A stretch of 64,000 bases of DNA from Pedobacter sp. MC2016-15 (GCF_026239695.1 NZ_JAPIVS010000004.1:496001-560000), one strand, 5' to 3'; counted from the stretch's first letter, positions 9,158 through 18,645 are shown. Numbers and translations: made by a program. Notes: a model not told the origin generated them from the letters alone.

Positions 9158-9787
9158 ATGAAGAGAATAATTTTTTGTTTCCTGCTTTTTGCAGGCAGCA
9201 TTAATACTGCATTTAGCCAGGTTAAAACGATTTTACTTGATGCGCGTGATCGTATCGTAGCAGACTCTACCCTGGCCATCAACTATGCAGTTTTTGGAAA
9301 GGTGGAGGGAGATACTGTTTATACCTTTAAAAAATTTGATTTCGATGGTGTTCTGCTTACCTCTGGCACTTTTAAGGACGACAGTCTGCAGGTACCTCAC
9401 GGTCAGTTTGTCTATTATGACTGGATTACTCCTGATAATAACTACACGAACCTGGGCTATGAAATCAATGGGAAAGCCCGTTATGTTGTGTTGAGCGGAA
9501 AGTATATCAATGGTCTGCGTACCGGTAAATGGCTTAGCTTTTATGCCGACGGAAAAGTGAAACAGATGGCAACTTATGTACAGGGAGATTTAAACGGTCT
9601 GTACCAGTCTTACGATAATAATGGAACAGTACAGATTTCTGGTTTATATGCCAGCGGAAAGAAGAATGGTACATGGGCAATGCGGGGCGGTAAACAGGAA
9701 GATGAATATGTAGACGATAAACTCATCTCTTCACTGAGTGGCAGGAAACTGCGCGATAAGCAGGCACAGGGCAAAAATGTCAATTAA
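9158..9787 (+). CDS. Secreted MORN-repeat protein of unknown function
   Basis: A 209-residue protein with a clear signal peptide (KRIIFCFLLFAGSINTAFSQ). The C-terminal half (about 110-185) contains MORN_2-type repeats of the form G-K-W-x-x-Y-x-x-G-K, e.g. GLRTGKWLSFYADGK, LNGLYQSYDNNG and KNGTWAMRGG. Such repeats are common in secreted Bacteroidota proteins and in the YwqK group, but they do not define a function. It follows the carboxyltransferase gene by 20 bases and may share its transcript. The tail is Lys/Gln-rich. Confidence 0.65.
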   Translation: MKRIIFCFLLFAGSINTAFSQVKTILLDARDRIVADSTLAINYAVFGKVEGDTVYTFKKFDFDGVLLTSGTFKDDSLQVPHGQFVYYDWITPDNNYTNLGYEINGKARYVVLSGKYINGLRTGKWLSFYADGKVKQMATYVQGDLNGLYQSYDNNGTVQISGLYASGKKNGTWAMRGGKQEDEYVDDKLISSLSGRKLRDKQAQGKNVN

Positions 9788-9799
9788 GCAGATGAACCT

Positions 9800-9831
9800 T
9801 TTGCGCATTCTCATATTAAAGCGTAATTTTG
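9800..9831 (+). promoter_or_regulatory. Candidate promoter for trxB
   Basis: TTTG (9800-9803) and TAATTTTG (9824-9831) are separated by 20 bases, a good match to the Bacteroidota -33/-7 arrangement. The trxB ATG is 78 bases downstream of the -7 box. Confidence 0.6.
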
Positions 9832-9908
9832 TATATTAATTAATCCCGGGTAATTTTCAACGCATATATTAATGCTGGTACCTCAGGGCTTATCATAGAA
9901 AAAATATT

Positions 9909-10877
9909 ATGGACACTACTCAAGAAATAGAACACGTTCAATGCCTTATCATTGGTTCGGGACCTGCGGGATATACTGCTGCAATTTATGCTGCAAGGGC
10001 AGATCTTAAACCAGTATTATATACCGGAATGGAAGCTGGGGGACAACTGACACAGACTACTGATGTTGATAATTTTCCGGGATATCCCAGCGGTGTGATG
10101 GGGCCTGAAATGATGGAAGATTTCCGCAAGCAGGCAGAGAGATTTGGAACTGACATCCGTTTCGGTTATGTAAGTTCAGTAGATTTCTCTTCAATGCCAC
10201 ATAAAGTAGTGGTAGACGAGATCAAAACAATTACAGCTGATACCGTAATTATCTCTACAGGTGCTACTGCTAAGTGGCTGGGTTTACCAAGTGAGTCTCA
10301 TTACAATGGTTTCGGTGTTTCGGCCTGTGCAGTTTGTGATGGTTTCTTTTTCAGGAATCAGGATGTAGCCATCGTGGGAGCGGGTGATACTGCTGCCGAA
10401 GAAGCAACATATCTGGCTAAATTATGTAAAAAAGTATATATGCTTGTTCGCCGTGATGAGTTCAGGGCTTCCAAAGCTATGGTAAACCGTGTATTGAATA
10501 CACCAAATATCGAAGTGATCTATAACTCAGAGGCTAAAGAAGTATTAGGTAACGGTAAGAACGTAACAGGTCTGAGAATCCATAACAACCAGACAGGTGA
10601 GGAGTCTGATCTTGCAGTTGAAGGTTTCTTTGTGGCTATCGGTCATAAACCGAATACTGATATGTTTAAGGGATGGCTGGAAATGGATGATACAGGTTAT
10701 TTAAAAACCATTCCAGGTAGTACCAAAACAAATATTGAAGGTGTTTTTGCCTGCGGAGACGTACAGGATCACTATTATCGTCAGGCCATTACTGCTGCCG
10801 GTTCAGGATGTATGGCTGCACTAGATGCTGAACGCTACCTGGCTGCCAGGGAAGATGAAGTAAAAGTGCTTTCGTAA
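9909..10877 (+). CDS. trxB: Thioredoxin-disulfide reductase
   Basis: Transfers electrons from NADPH through FAD and a redox disulfide to thioredoxin in the cytoplasm. At 322 residues it is of normal length for the low-molecular-weight type. The FAD motif GSGPAGYTAA is near the N-terminus and the redox pair is C140-C143 (CAVCDG). The NADPH motif GAGDTAAEE follows, and the C-terminal FAD-binding GVFACGDVQD is present. It is preceded by a good promoter and followed by a hairpin at 10921-10956, so it is probably monocistronic. Confidence 0.96.
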   Translation: MDTTQEIEHVQCLIIGSGPAGYTAAIYAARADLKPVLYTGMEAGGQLTQTTDVDNFPGYPSGVMGPEMMEDFRKQAERFGTDIRFGYVSSVDFSSMPHKVVVDEIKTITADTVIISTGATAKWLGLPSESHYNGFGVSACAVCDGFFFRNQDVAIVGAGDTAAEEATYLAKLCKKVYMLVRRDEFRASKAMVNRVLNTPNIEVIYNSEAKEVLGNGKNVTGLRIHNNQTGEESDLAVEGFFVAIGHKPNTDMFKGWLEMDDTGYLKTIPGSTKTNIEGVFACGDVQDHYYRQAITAAGSGCMAALDAERYLAAREDEVKVLS

Positions 10878-10920
10878 GTAATCTGACACTGCGATAATTA
10901 AGCTATTTAGCTGTTAAATT

Positions 10921-10956
10921 AATTGGGCCTGCTGGTTTGAACTTGCAGGCCCAATT
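10921..10956. terminator. Strong GC-rich hairpin after trxB
   Basis: A 12-bp perfect stem (AATTGGGCCTGC at 10921-10932 with GCAGGCCCAATT at 10945-10956) closes a 12-base loop. The following bases (GATTATTTATAG) are only moderately T-rich, so it may be a weak terminator or an mRNA 3'-end stabiliser. Confidence 0.65.
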
Positions 10957-11086
10957 GATTATTTATAGTCTTATGACAGTTATATATGTCTGCGCAATAT
11001 GTCAGCTCATTTTAATTGCTTAATTCTGTTAGTAATTTTAGATAAGTTATGTCTCCTGAATCCCTGACTTAATATTTTGCTGTTCT

Positions 11087-11098
11087 ATATTGCAATAT
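11087..11098. promoter_or_regulatory. 12-bp perfect palindrome upstream of the PUL sigma factor
   Basis: ATATTGCAATAT is fully palindromic and lies 85 bases before the proposed TTG start of the sigma gene. With the hairpin at 10921-10956 it is the only structure I see in the 306-base gap 10878-11183. It is AT-rich, so chance is possible. Confidence 0.3.
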
Positions 11099-11183
11099 TA
11101 TGGTCAATTCAACGACACATTTGCTGTAAACTTCGGATAAGGTTGATTTTCTGATATATAAATCATAAATTCAGTTTGCAAAG

Positions 11184-11795
11184 TTGATAAAACGTTTTAA
11201 CATACCTATTTTGATAGAAAAAGGAAGTGATTTAAAGATACTATGGACTAAAATAGCATGTGATAATGACCATAAGTCATTTGAACATTTCTTTTTGATC
11301 TACAATACCCGGCTGATTAAGTTCTGTGAATTGTATGTTAATAAAAAAGAAATAGCTGAGGAAATAGTTGCTGATGTTTTTGTTAGCTTCTGGAATCAGC
11401 GGATAAAAATGCTGGAAGTAGAGAATCTGGAAACTTATATCTTTATTTCGGTAAAAAACCGTTCTCTGAATCATCTGAGAAAAAATGCAGCTGTGCAGCT
11501 TGTTGAGATCGAAGATACCCATAGCGAAATTGTAGCGTATAGTAACCCTGAGGCTGAGATCGAAAGGAAAGAACTATTCTTTAAGCTTGATCAGGCTATC
11601 GATACGCTGCCGCAACAGTGTAAAATTATCTTCCAGCTTGTCAAAGAAGATGGAATGAAGTACAAAGAGGTAGCTGAAATACTTAATATTTCCCATAAAA
11701 CAGTGCAGACGCAAATATTGAGGGCAATGAAAAAGCTCAGCGTAGAGATGAGCCCTTATCTAAGCGTGAAGAACCTCCTGTCAAAATTTGTATAA
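11184..11795 (+). CDS. ECF-type RNA polymerase sigma factor of the glycan utilisation locus
   Basis: About 203 residues with a sigma-70 region 2 (about 35-100, including FCELYVNKKEIAEEIVADVF and FWNQR) and region 4 (about 135-185, DTLPQQCKIIFQL followed by the helix-turn-helix KEVAEILNISHKTVQTQI). It precedes a FecR-type anti-sigma gene, susC and susD, the classical Bacteroidota signalling order in which substrate binding at the SusC-type receptor frees the sigma factor. No ATG is available near the start: the frame opens with TTG at 11184 (or TTG at 11211), and the first in-frame ATG comes about 73 residues in, inside region 2. The start is therefore uncertain. A very long hairpin follows the gene. 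Confidence 0.85.
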   Translation: MIKRFNIPILIEKGSDLKILWTKIACDNDHKSFEHFFLIYNTRLIKFCELYVNKKEIAEEIVADVFVSFWNQRIKMLEVENLETYIFISVKNRSLNHLRKNAAVQLVEIEDTHSEIVAYSNPEAEIERKELFFKLDQAIDTLPQQCKIIFQLVKEDGMKYKEVAEILNISHKTVQTQILRAMKKLSVEMSPYLSVKNLLSKFV

Positions 11796-11844
11796 TACTA
11801 TATATAGTATACAATTTCTTTTCTAAGATCATCTGGCTTCGCCT

Positions 11845-11922
11845 GAAAAAGATTAGCCTGCTAACGATGCTGCCTGCTGCTGAAGCGCAGCAGAAGGCAT
11901 CTACAGCAGGCTAATCTTTTTC
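11845..11922 (+). terminator. Very long terminator-like hairpin after the sigma factor gene
   Basis: The outer arms are an 18-bp perfect inverted repeat (11845-11862 and 11905-11922). Inside lie further pairings: GATGC (11865-11869) with GCATC (11897-11901), and CTGCTGC with GCAGCAG around a short loop near 11885. The right arm contains TCTTTTTC. The size and near-perfect pairing are greater than a normal terminator needs. It separates the sigma gene from fecR. Confidence 0.75.
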
Positions 11923-12042
11923 TGAGCGTATTCTGTAGCGTTGTGGCCTTCACAATCGCCTTATATTAGCTTCACATTAATATATTCCTCCCTTTTTAAA
12001 GTAATTGCTAATAAATGAGGTTGGTTTTGAGTATTTAATGTT

Positions 12043-12057
12043 GAAATGTGTCATTTC
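12043..12057. promoter_or_regulatory. Short dyad (GAAATG-TGT-CATTTC) in the sigma-FecR gap
   Basis: A 6-bp perfect inverted repeat with a 3-base spacer lies in the 519-base noncoding stretch 11796-12314. This is the size of a repressor half-site pair. Apart from this and the hairpin at 11845, the gap is AT-rich and I see no gene in it. Confidence 0.25.
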
Positions 12058-12314
12058 GAATTGATTCCGTTGTATTTATTGCTGTAAATGCGCGTATAAA
12101 TAGCATATTTTATTCTGTTTTATATTTTTTTGATTAAATAAAGCTCAAAGTGTATGAGGTTTTTGATAAAATAGGTGATTCTTATAATTTTAATCGTTAA
12201 AAATATAGCTAAGTGTCAAAAATACACTATCTATTTAAAATTATTTTTAATTCTTGTAAGCATTTGATAAAAGATCCGTGTCTATATAGGTGAACGCTCT
12301 TAAAAGAAAGCTGA

Positions 12315-13391
12315 ATGGGAAAAGATAGATTTATTGAGTTGCTTACCAAAGATCTGACCGGAGAAATCTCGGTGGATGAAAAGCGCGAATTAATCTATTT
12401 ACGGGGAGAGCCATTTTATGACAGGAAAGAAGAAGATCTGCTGAGGGCATACTGGTCAAACAGCCACAAAGCCGAATATGACAGCAGTTCGCTTTTTAAA
12501 CGTATCCAGCAGAAGATAGACAGCGGTGAGACAGGAGAAGAGTCTTTGCTGCCAGCATATGAATTTGCTGATCATGTGGAAGAGGAAGTATCATCTGCCC
12601 CTATATTAAACTGGATGTCTAAATCAGCTGCGGTCTTACTGATGGCCTGCTGCATTTTTTTTGTATACCATAGTTTTCTTACCTACAGAAAAGAGCTGCT
12701 GATCAAAGAAACCCCAAAAGGAGTTCGTTCTGTCTTTACCCTCACTGATGGAACAGAGATCCGCCTGAATGCCGATAGCAGGCTGGAATATCCTGCTCAC
12801 TTTTCTGATTCTACCAGGGAGGTGTTTCTGATTGGGGAAGCTTTTTTTGATGTAAGCAAGGATGCAGCACATCCCTTTATTATCCATACAAAGGATATGG
12901 ATATAAAGGTACTCGGTACTACTTTTAACGTTAAAGCCTATTCTAACGAAAGACTTACAGAAACGACCTTATTAAACGGTGCGATTACAGTGACACTGAA
13001 TAACCTGTCCAAGAAGCAGATCTATTTGAAACCCTCGCAAAAACTTGTGTTCAGAAATCTTCGTAGTGATAATAGGAGGGTTGCCCTAACCAATAATGAC
13101 ATTGATACATCGATGAGACAGCTCACTTATTTTGAGCCTGATCATGCTACCATAATAGAAACCTCCTGGACAAACAATAAACTGACTTTCAAAAATGAAG
13201 ATTTCTCCACTCTTGCCAGAAGTATGGAAAGATGGTACAATGTTGACATCAGTTTCGACAGCGAGAATCCAAAACAACTAAGATTTACCGGCATCATTGA
13301 AAAAGAAAATATTGGCGAGGCACTAAGGGCACTCCAGTTAACAGAGAAGTTTAATTACACCATCAACGATTCTGCAATCAGAATCTTTTAA
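12315..13391 (+). CDS. FecR-family anti-sigma factor
   Basis: A 358-residue inner-membrane anti-sigma factor. A cytoplasmic N-terminal part (about 1-95, beginning DRFIELLTKDLTGEIS) should bind the sigma factor. One membrane segment follows at about 100-116 (AVLLMACCIFFVYHSF). The periplasmic FecR domain is at about 130-230 (TPKGVRSVFTLTDGTEIRLN; GEAFFDVSKDAAHPFIIHT; VLGTTFNVKAY). A DUF4974-type C-terminal domain (about 285-356, LTFKNEDFSTLARSMERWYN) is the part thought to contact the STN domain of the SusC-type receptor. The next gene encodes such a receptor. The unusual feature is the 519-base separation from its sigma factor. Confidence 0.92.
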   Translation: MGKDRFIELLTKDLTGEISVDEKRELIYLRGEPFYDRKEEDLLRAYWSNSHKAEYDSSSLFKRIQQKIDSGETGEESLLPAYEFADHVEEEVSSAPILNWMSKSAAVLLMACCIFFVYHSFLTYRKELLIKETPKGVRSVFTLTDGTEIRLNADSRLEYPAHFSDSTREVFLIGEAFFDVSKDAAHPFIIHTKDMDIKVLGTTFNVKAYSNERLTETTLLNGAITVTLNNLSKKQIYLKPSQKLVFRNLRSDNRRVALTNNDIDTSMRQLTYFEPDHATIIETSWTNNKLTFKNEDFSTLARSMERWYNVDISFDSENPKQLRFTGIIEKENIGEALRALQLTEKFNYTINDSAIRIF

Positions 13392-13521
13392 GCATAACAA
13401 CTAATAAATAAACAAAACAGTAACAACTAACCCAGATTATATGAGAGAGATTTCCACGTAGCAACGACATGCGGGAGTAAGCCAATCCCAAATCGAGCAA
13501 AAAAACCAATTGTCTAATATT

Positions 13522-13541
13522 TAATCTTCCTCAGGGAAGAT
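13522..13541 (+). promoter_or_regulatory. Hairpin in the susC leader
   Basis: AATCTTCC (13522-13529) and GGAAGATT (13534-13541) form an 8-bp perfect stem with a TCAG loop, ending 26 bases before the susC ATG. It lies in the 176-base fecR-susC gap. A role in setting the susC:fecR ratio through mRNA processing or attenuation is inference. Confidence 0.4.
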
Positions 13542-13567
13542 TGGATTATCACGCTAAAATAACTAGT

Positions 13568-16500
13568 ATGAAATTTTTATCGCGCTTAAAACGCGCAGTG
13601 CCTAAAAATGCGCCAGCCAAATCACTGGCCGTAATTAAAGTTACATGCGGACTGCTGCTTACACTCAATCTGAGTGCAGTTGCCGGTGTATACTCACAGA
13701 AGAGAATATCTGTAAAGGTAAACTCTGCAGAATTTACAGATGTGCTTGCACAAATCGAAGCTAAGTCTGAATACAGGTTCATGTTCAGCAACCGTAAAAT
13801 TCCTGCAGGAAAAACGATCAGTTTGGATGTAACTGATAAGGATGTACCATATATCCTTACTGAAGCCCTTAAAAATACTGGCTTTACTTTCAATGTTCTG
13901 GCAAACAACCTGGTAGTTATCGTACCTGCTGGCCAGAAAGCTGATGTTGTTGTTACAGGTAAAGTAACTGATGAAACTGGTTTACCAGTTATCGGTGCTT
14001 CTGTACAAATTAAAGGTGGTAAAGGTGGCGCGACTACAAACGCTGAAGGTATGTTCTCACTGAGCGTGCCAGATAATGCTGTGCTGATCGTATCTTATAT
14101 CGGTTATGCTCCACAGGAAATTCCTGTAAACGGCAGAACTACGATTAATGTTAGCATCAAACCAAATGCAAATGACCTGAATGAGGTTGTAGTTACTGCT
14201 TTGGGTATCACTAAAGACCAGAAGACCTTAGGTTATTCTGTAACTAAAGTTGATAGCGAAGTGATGACTAAAGCAAGGGAATCTAACGTTGCCAACTCAT
14301 TAAGCGGCCGTGTGGCTGGTTTGAGTGTAGGTGGTACAAGTGGAGGTCCTGGTGCATCAGCAAGATTAAACATCCGTGGTGCTACATCATTTACAGGTAG
14401 TACTACTCCTTTGATCGTTATCGACGGTGTGCCGATCGATAACTCACAAAGGGGAACTGGTGCTGGTCAGTATGGTGGATCTGACGGTGGTGATGGTTTC
14501 AGCAACATCAACCCTGATGACGTAGAAAGCATGACAGTACTGAAAGGTTCTACGGCTTCTGCATTATACGGTGCAAGAGCTGCAAACGGTGTAATTAACA
14601 TTACTACAAAAACTGGTAAAAAAGGTAAAGCACAAATTGAGTACAATGCCAACTTACAGTTTGATAAAGCCGTTGATAATTCTGACTACCAATATGAGTA
14701 CGGTCAGGGACAACTGGGTGCAAGACCTACAAATCAAAACTCTGCAATTAGCTCAGGTTTGTACTCGTGGGGAGCAAGACTGGACGGAGCGCCAACTATT
14801 GCTGCTGACGGTCAGCTTCACCCTTATTCAGCTGTAACCAACAATGTAAGTACATTCTATCGTACAGCACCAAGTTTGACCAACAGTATCTCAGTTGCTG
14901 GTGGTGGCGATAAAGGAACGTACCGTTTCTCTGCTGCTAATCTGGATGCAAAATCAGTATTGCCAAACAGTGGCCTGGTAAGAAAAACTTTCAACTTCAG
15001 TACCAATCAACAACTGAGTGATAAATTATCTTTCAACCTGGTAGCAAATTATATCGATCAGCAGGATAAGAATAAAGCTTACCTGAGTGATTCACCATTA
15101 AATGCTAACTACGGATTGCAGTTTCTTCCAACAAGTTTAAATGTTACCTCTTTAGCTCCGGGATACGATACTGTTACAGGTATGGAAATGCCATGGAATG
15201 ACAATGCTTATGTAACTAATCCGTATTTTGTGACGAGCCAGTTGGTGAACAACAACTCACGTAAACGTTTCATCAGTGCGATTTCAACTAAATATGATTT
15301 CACCAGCTATTTGTCATTACAAGCTCGTTTAGGATACGACCTTACAAATGACCGCGCTCTTTCGGTAACTCCATATGGAACAGCCTACTCTAACAGTGGT
15401 TTGGGACAATTAAATGGTTTGACGCAAGCACAAAGAACTGAGATGAATGCTGACGTATTGTTAAGCTTCAATAAGGAAGTTGTTAAAGATTTCAATATCA
15501 GTGCAAGTGCCGGAGGAAACTACCGTAAAGCTACTTACGAGTCAACAGGCTCAAGTGGTCAGGGTTTCATTATTCCTTACCTGTATACAGCAACAAACGT
15601 TAAAACCAGAAATATCAATTACGATTATAACGGAAGAGAAACGCCATCTGCTTACTATACAGCGGATTTCAGCTACAAAGGTTTAATTACCGTGAGTACT
15701 ACAGGAAGGTATGACCAATTCTCTACTTTACCTGTTGATAACAATAGCATCTTTACTCCTTCAGTATCGACAAGTTTTGTATTCTCACAATTAACGAAAT
15801 GGGAGCCATTAAGCTTTGGTAAATTAAGAGCTTCATATGCAAAAACAAGTGGTGAGCCAGCAGATGCATATTTAACACAGCAATATTATACAATTGGTAA
15901 TCCAATCAATAACAATACTGCAGCAAGTTTTAGCAACATTTTACCAAATGCGAACTTAAGACCATATTCACTATCTGAATTTGAAGTTGGTACTGAGATG
16001 AAGTTCCTGAAAAACCGCATTGGTATTGACGCTGCATTCTTCACCAGAAAAACTGAAGGTGAAGTTGTAAAAGCGACAACATCTGTTGCATCAGGCTTTG
16101 AGTCGAGATTTGTAAATTTAGGATCTACGAAAAACACTGGTATTGAGATCATGCTGAGCGGTACGCCAATCAAAACTGATAATTTTAGCTGGAATTCAAG
16201 TTTCAACTTTACCAATGTAAAAACTGAAGTTCTAAACATCGATGGTGGAACAAATGCGCCATTGAATACAGGAACATATAGACCAGGTGACGCATATATC
16301 GGGGTTGTTAAAGGCTACGGTGTTGCTCAGATTATGGCTTATGATTATCAGTATGATGCAAGTGGAAATATCGTAATTGGTGCAAATGGTATTCCTTTGC
16401 GTGGCGATCTTAAACCTCAGGGTTCTGGTCTTCCAAAAACTTACGGTGGTTTTAACAACGATTTCTCTTACAAAAACTGGAACTTAGGTTTCTTGATCGA

Positions 16501-16954
16501 CTACAGATTTGGTAACAAAATCCTTTCTGCTACTGAGTTCTACTCGTATACTTACGGTTTAAACAAAGCTACTTTGCCGGGTCGTGAAGGTGGTGTTGTT
16601 GCACAGGGTGTGCAGGCAGATGGTTCAGTTAATACCGTTAATGTTCCTGCTCAAACCTATTACACTGGTTTAATGCAAAATGTAAATAGTTTAGCAGTTT
16701 TAGATGGTAGCTTTATCAAATTCCGTCAGGCTACTTTAGGTTACACTTTCAAGCAGAACATGCTGGGTAAATTACCATTCTCATCAATCAGTGTTAACCT
16801 GGTTGCACGTAACCTCTTCACCATTATGAAACGTACTGATAACATCGATCCTGAGAATACTTTCTCATCACAGGTTGCTCTTGCAGGTGTTGAAGGTGGT
16901 GCACTACCTTTCACCAGAACCTATGGTTTCAATGTTAACTTCAAATTTAAATAG
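13568..16954 (+). CDS. SusC/RagA-family TonB-linked outer membrane receptor with STN domain
   Basis: A 1128-residue glycan importer. A signal peptide (hydrophobic core about 22-38) is followed by a STN (secretin and TonB N-terminus) domain at about 45-105. Next come a carboxypeptidase-regulatory-like domain at about 123-200 (VTGKVTDETGLPVIGASV) and a TonB plug beginning near NEVVVTALGI, with the conserved LNIRGATS and GARAANGVINITTK segments. The C-terminal beta-barrel follows. The STN domain is what links such receptors to FecR signalling, consistent with the two upstream genes. The open frame extends upstream to a TTG at 13541, but the ATG at 13568 begins a proper signal peptide. The susD gene starts 5 bases after the stop. 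Confidence 0.96.
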   Translation: MKFLSRLKRAVPKNAPAKSLAVIKVTCGLLLTLNLSAVAGVYSQKRISVKVNSAEFTDVLAQIEAKSEYRFMFSNRKIPAGKTISLDVTDKDVPYILTEALKNTGFTFNVLANNLVVIVPAGQKADVVVTGKVTDETGLPVIGASVQIKGGKGGATTNAEGMFSLSVPDNAVLIVSYIGYAPQEIPVNGRTTINVSIKPNANDLNEVVVTALGITKDQKTLGYSVTKVDSEVMTKARESNVANSLSGRVAGLSVGGTSGGPGASARLNIRGATSFTGSTTPLIVIDGVPIDNSQRGTGAGQYGGSDGGDGFSNINPDDVESMTVLKGSTASALYGARAANGVINITTKTGKKGKAQIEYNANLQFDKAVDNSDYQYEYGQGQLGARPTNQNSAISSGLYSWGARLDGAPTIAADGQLHPYSAVTNNVSTFYRTAPSLTNSISVAGGGDKGTYRFSAANLDAKSVLPNSGLVRKTFNFSTNQQLSDKLSFNLVANYIDQQDKNKAYLSDSPLNANYGLQFLPTSLNVTSLAPGYDTVTGMEMPWNDNAYVTNPYFVTSQLVNNNSRKRFISAISTKYDFTSYLSLQARLGYDLTNDRALSVTPYGTAYSNSGLGQLNGLTQAQRTEMNADVLLSFNKEVVKDFNISASAGGNYRKATYESTGSSGQGFIIPYLYTATNVKTRNINYDYNGRETPSAYYTADFSYKGLITVSTTGRYDQFSTLPVDNNSIFTPSVSTSFVFSQLTKWEPLSFGKLRASYAKTSGEPADAYLTQQYYTIGNPINNNTAASFSNILPNANLRPYSLSEFEVGTEMKFLKNRIGIDAAFFTRKTEGEVVKATTSVASGFESRFVNLGSTKNTGIEIMLSGTPIKTDNFSWNSSFNFTNVKTEVLNIDGGTNAPLNTGTYRPGDAYIGVVKGYGVAQIMAYDYQYDASGNIVIGANGIPLRGDLKPQGSGLPKTYGGFNNDFSYKNWNLGFLIDYRFGNKILSATEFYSYTYGLNKATLPGREGGVVAQGVQADGSVNTVNVPAQTYYTGLMQNVNSLAVLDGSFIKFRQATLGYTFKQNMLGKLPFSSISVNLVARNLFTIMKRTDNIDPENTFSSQVALAGVEGGALPFTRTYGFNVNFKFK

Positions 16955-16959
16955 ACAAC

Positions 16960-18558
16960 ATGAAAAAGATATTTATATACCTTGCTTTCTCAGCGGTAGT
17001 GCTTACCACCTCTTGTTCAAAAGAACGCCTGGGTGACACGAACACTGACCCTAAAGCTGGTACAATCACAGATACAGACCCAAACTTCCTGTTAACATCC
17101 GGTGAGCTGGGTTATGCCAATACAGGATATACTCAATTGTTGTATCAATCGATGGCTGTCCAGGGATTGGCCAGTACATTGGGGTACTATGGAAATGGTG
17201 ACAAATATGTGAACACCAGTGGTACTATCGGTTATCAGGCAAGACAATGGAATGAAGGTTATACAGCCTTAAGTAAACTTGATCAGGCAATCAAAGTAGC
17301 TACTGCGCAGGATGCTAATAAGTTCAAAAATGTGATCCAGATTGCTAAGATCAACCAGATCTTTTTATATCAGCGTATTTCAGATACATATGGAGCAATT
17401 CCTTTTTCTGAAGCTTTGATGGCTCAGGCCGGAAATGTTACTCCTAAGTATGACTCACAGCAGTCAGTATACGTAGCTTTGTTAACTAATCTGGAAACAG
17501 CAATCAATGCGCTGGATCCAAATGCAGCGGCGACAGCCGGTGATCTTTATTTCAAAGGTGACGTAGCAAAATGGAAAAAAGCTGGTTATTCACTGATGTT
17601 GAGATTAGCTATGCGTTTAACTAAAGTGGATGCTGCCACTGCTAAAACATGGGTAGAAAAAGCGTACGCTGGTGGATTAATGGCAAGCAACAGCGACAAC
17701 ATGATTTTCCTTACCGATGCTGGATATGATGATACCAGGAATGCAAGTGCTGGTGCACTGCGCGTTACTGACGATTTTCAGCAGGTGAGATGGAGCCAGA
17801 CTTTCATTAATTTCCTGAAAGCTACTAATGACCCACGTATTAGTGCTATCGCAGAGATTGCACCTGCTGGTTTAGCTAACAACAGAAATCTTGATTTAAC
17901 AGGTAATAATGCAGCTGCGATCCAGGTTGGTATGCCAAATGGTTATGATCTGGGTGAGGGTGCTACAAATATTGCCAGAGCTCCGGGATATCCAGGCGCT
18001 TCAGGTACTGGAGCTGATGCGGCAGTTCTTGGAAACTATTCAAGACCAAGATCAGCGATTTACATTGCACAGAATGCACCAGTTGTGACGCTTTCATATG
18101 CTGAAACAGAATTCCTTTTAGCTGAAGCTGCTTTCCGCGGATGGGCTGTAGGTGCTTCTGCTGCTGTACACTACTCAAATGCAGTAACTGCTTCGTTAAC
18201 AGGTTTGGCACAAATCAATACTGTTGCGACAATTGACGCAGCTACTGCTTCTGCTTTTGCTGCTGCACATCCACTACTTGCTGGTCAGGAATTAAAAATG
18301 ATCAACGAACAGTACTGGGCAAATGAAAACGCTACATTCAGCTTTATCGAAAGCTGGATCAACTGGAGAAGATCAGGTTTCCCTGTACTTACTCCGGTAA
18401 ATTATCCGGGTAACGTTACCAATGGTACGATCCCAAGAAGGATGATTTATCCTCAAACAGAAAGAACTGCTAACGGTACTAACTATCTGGCTGCTGTGGC
18501 AACATTACAAGGTGGCGACTTCCTTACATCAAGGGTATGGTGGGACGTTGCTAACTAA
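16960..18558 (+). CDS. SusD-family outer membrane glycan-binding lipoprotein (SusD-like_2 type)
   Basis: A 532-residue surface lipoprotein; the lipobox LTTSC puts the lipidated cysteine at C19, followed by S-K-E. Alpha-helical TPR-like segments (e.g. NEGYTALSKLDQAIKVA, KVDAATAKTWVEKAY) and the C-terminal WINWRRSGFPVL block are typical of the SusD/RagB superfamily, and the sequence looks more like the SusD-like_2 branch than classic SusD. It should cap the SusC barrel and capture the glycan. It is coupled closely to susC and followed by a clear terminator, so the downstream hydrolases probably have another promoter or depend on readthrough. Confidence 0.93.
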   Translation: MKKIFIYLAFSAVVLTTSCSKERLGDTNTDPKAGTITDTDPNFLLTSGELGYANTGYTQLLYQSMAVQGLASTLGYYGNGDKYVNTSGTIGYQARQWNEGYTALSKLDQAIKVATAQDANKFKNVIQIAKINQIFLYQRISDTYGAIPFSEALMAQAGNVTPKYDSQQSVYVALLTNLETAINALDPNAAATAGDLYFKGDVAKWKKAGYSLMLRLAMRLTKVDAATAKTWVEKAYAGGLMASNSDNMIFLTDAGYDDTRNASAGALRVTDDFQQVRWSQTFINFLKATNDPRISAIAEIAPAGLANNRNLDLTGNNAAAIQVGMPNGYDLGEGATNIARAPGYPGASGTGADAAVLGNYSRPRSAIYIAQNAPVVTLSYAETEFLLAEAAFRGWAVGASAAVHYSNAVTASLTGLAQINTVATIDAATASAFAAAHPLLAGQELKMINEQYWANENATFSFIESWINWRRSGFPVLTPVNYPGNVTNGTIPRRMIYPQTERTANGTNYLAAVATLQGGDFLTSRVWWDVAN

Positions 18559-18569
18559 TACCTAGAGAA

Positions 18570-18645
18570 AACTCCTGCCGGAAGATTGTTTTACAGCAAA
18601 TGTGAAATAATACTAATCCGGTGGGAGTTCTTTCTATTTTTTTTA
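18570..18645 (+). terminator. Terminator after susD
   Basis: AACTCC-TG-CCGGA (18570-18582) pairs with TCCGG-T-GGGAGTT (18617-18629) across a 34-base loop, followed by a long T-rich tract. It probably attenuates transcription between the SusCD pair and the enzyme genes. Confidence 0.7.

Noticed and set aside
13541..13567. TTG start for the SusC-type receptor
   Set aside because: It would place nine polar residues before the signal peptide and lies at the end of a hairpin arm; the ATG at 13568 fits better.
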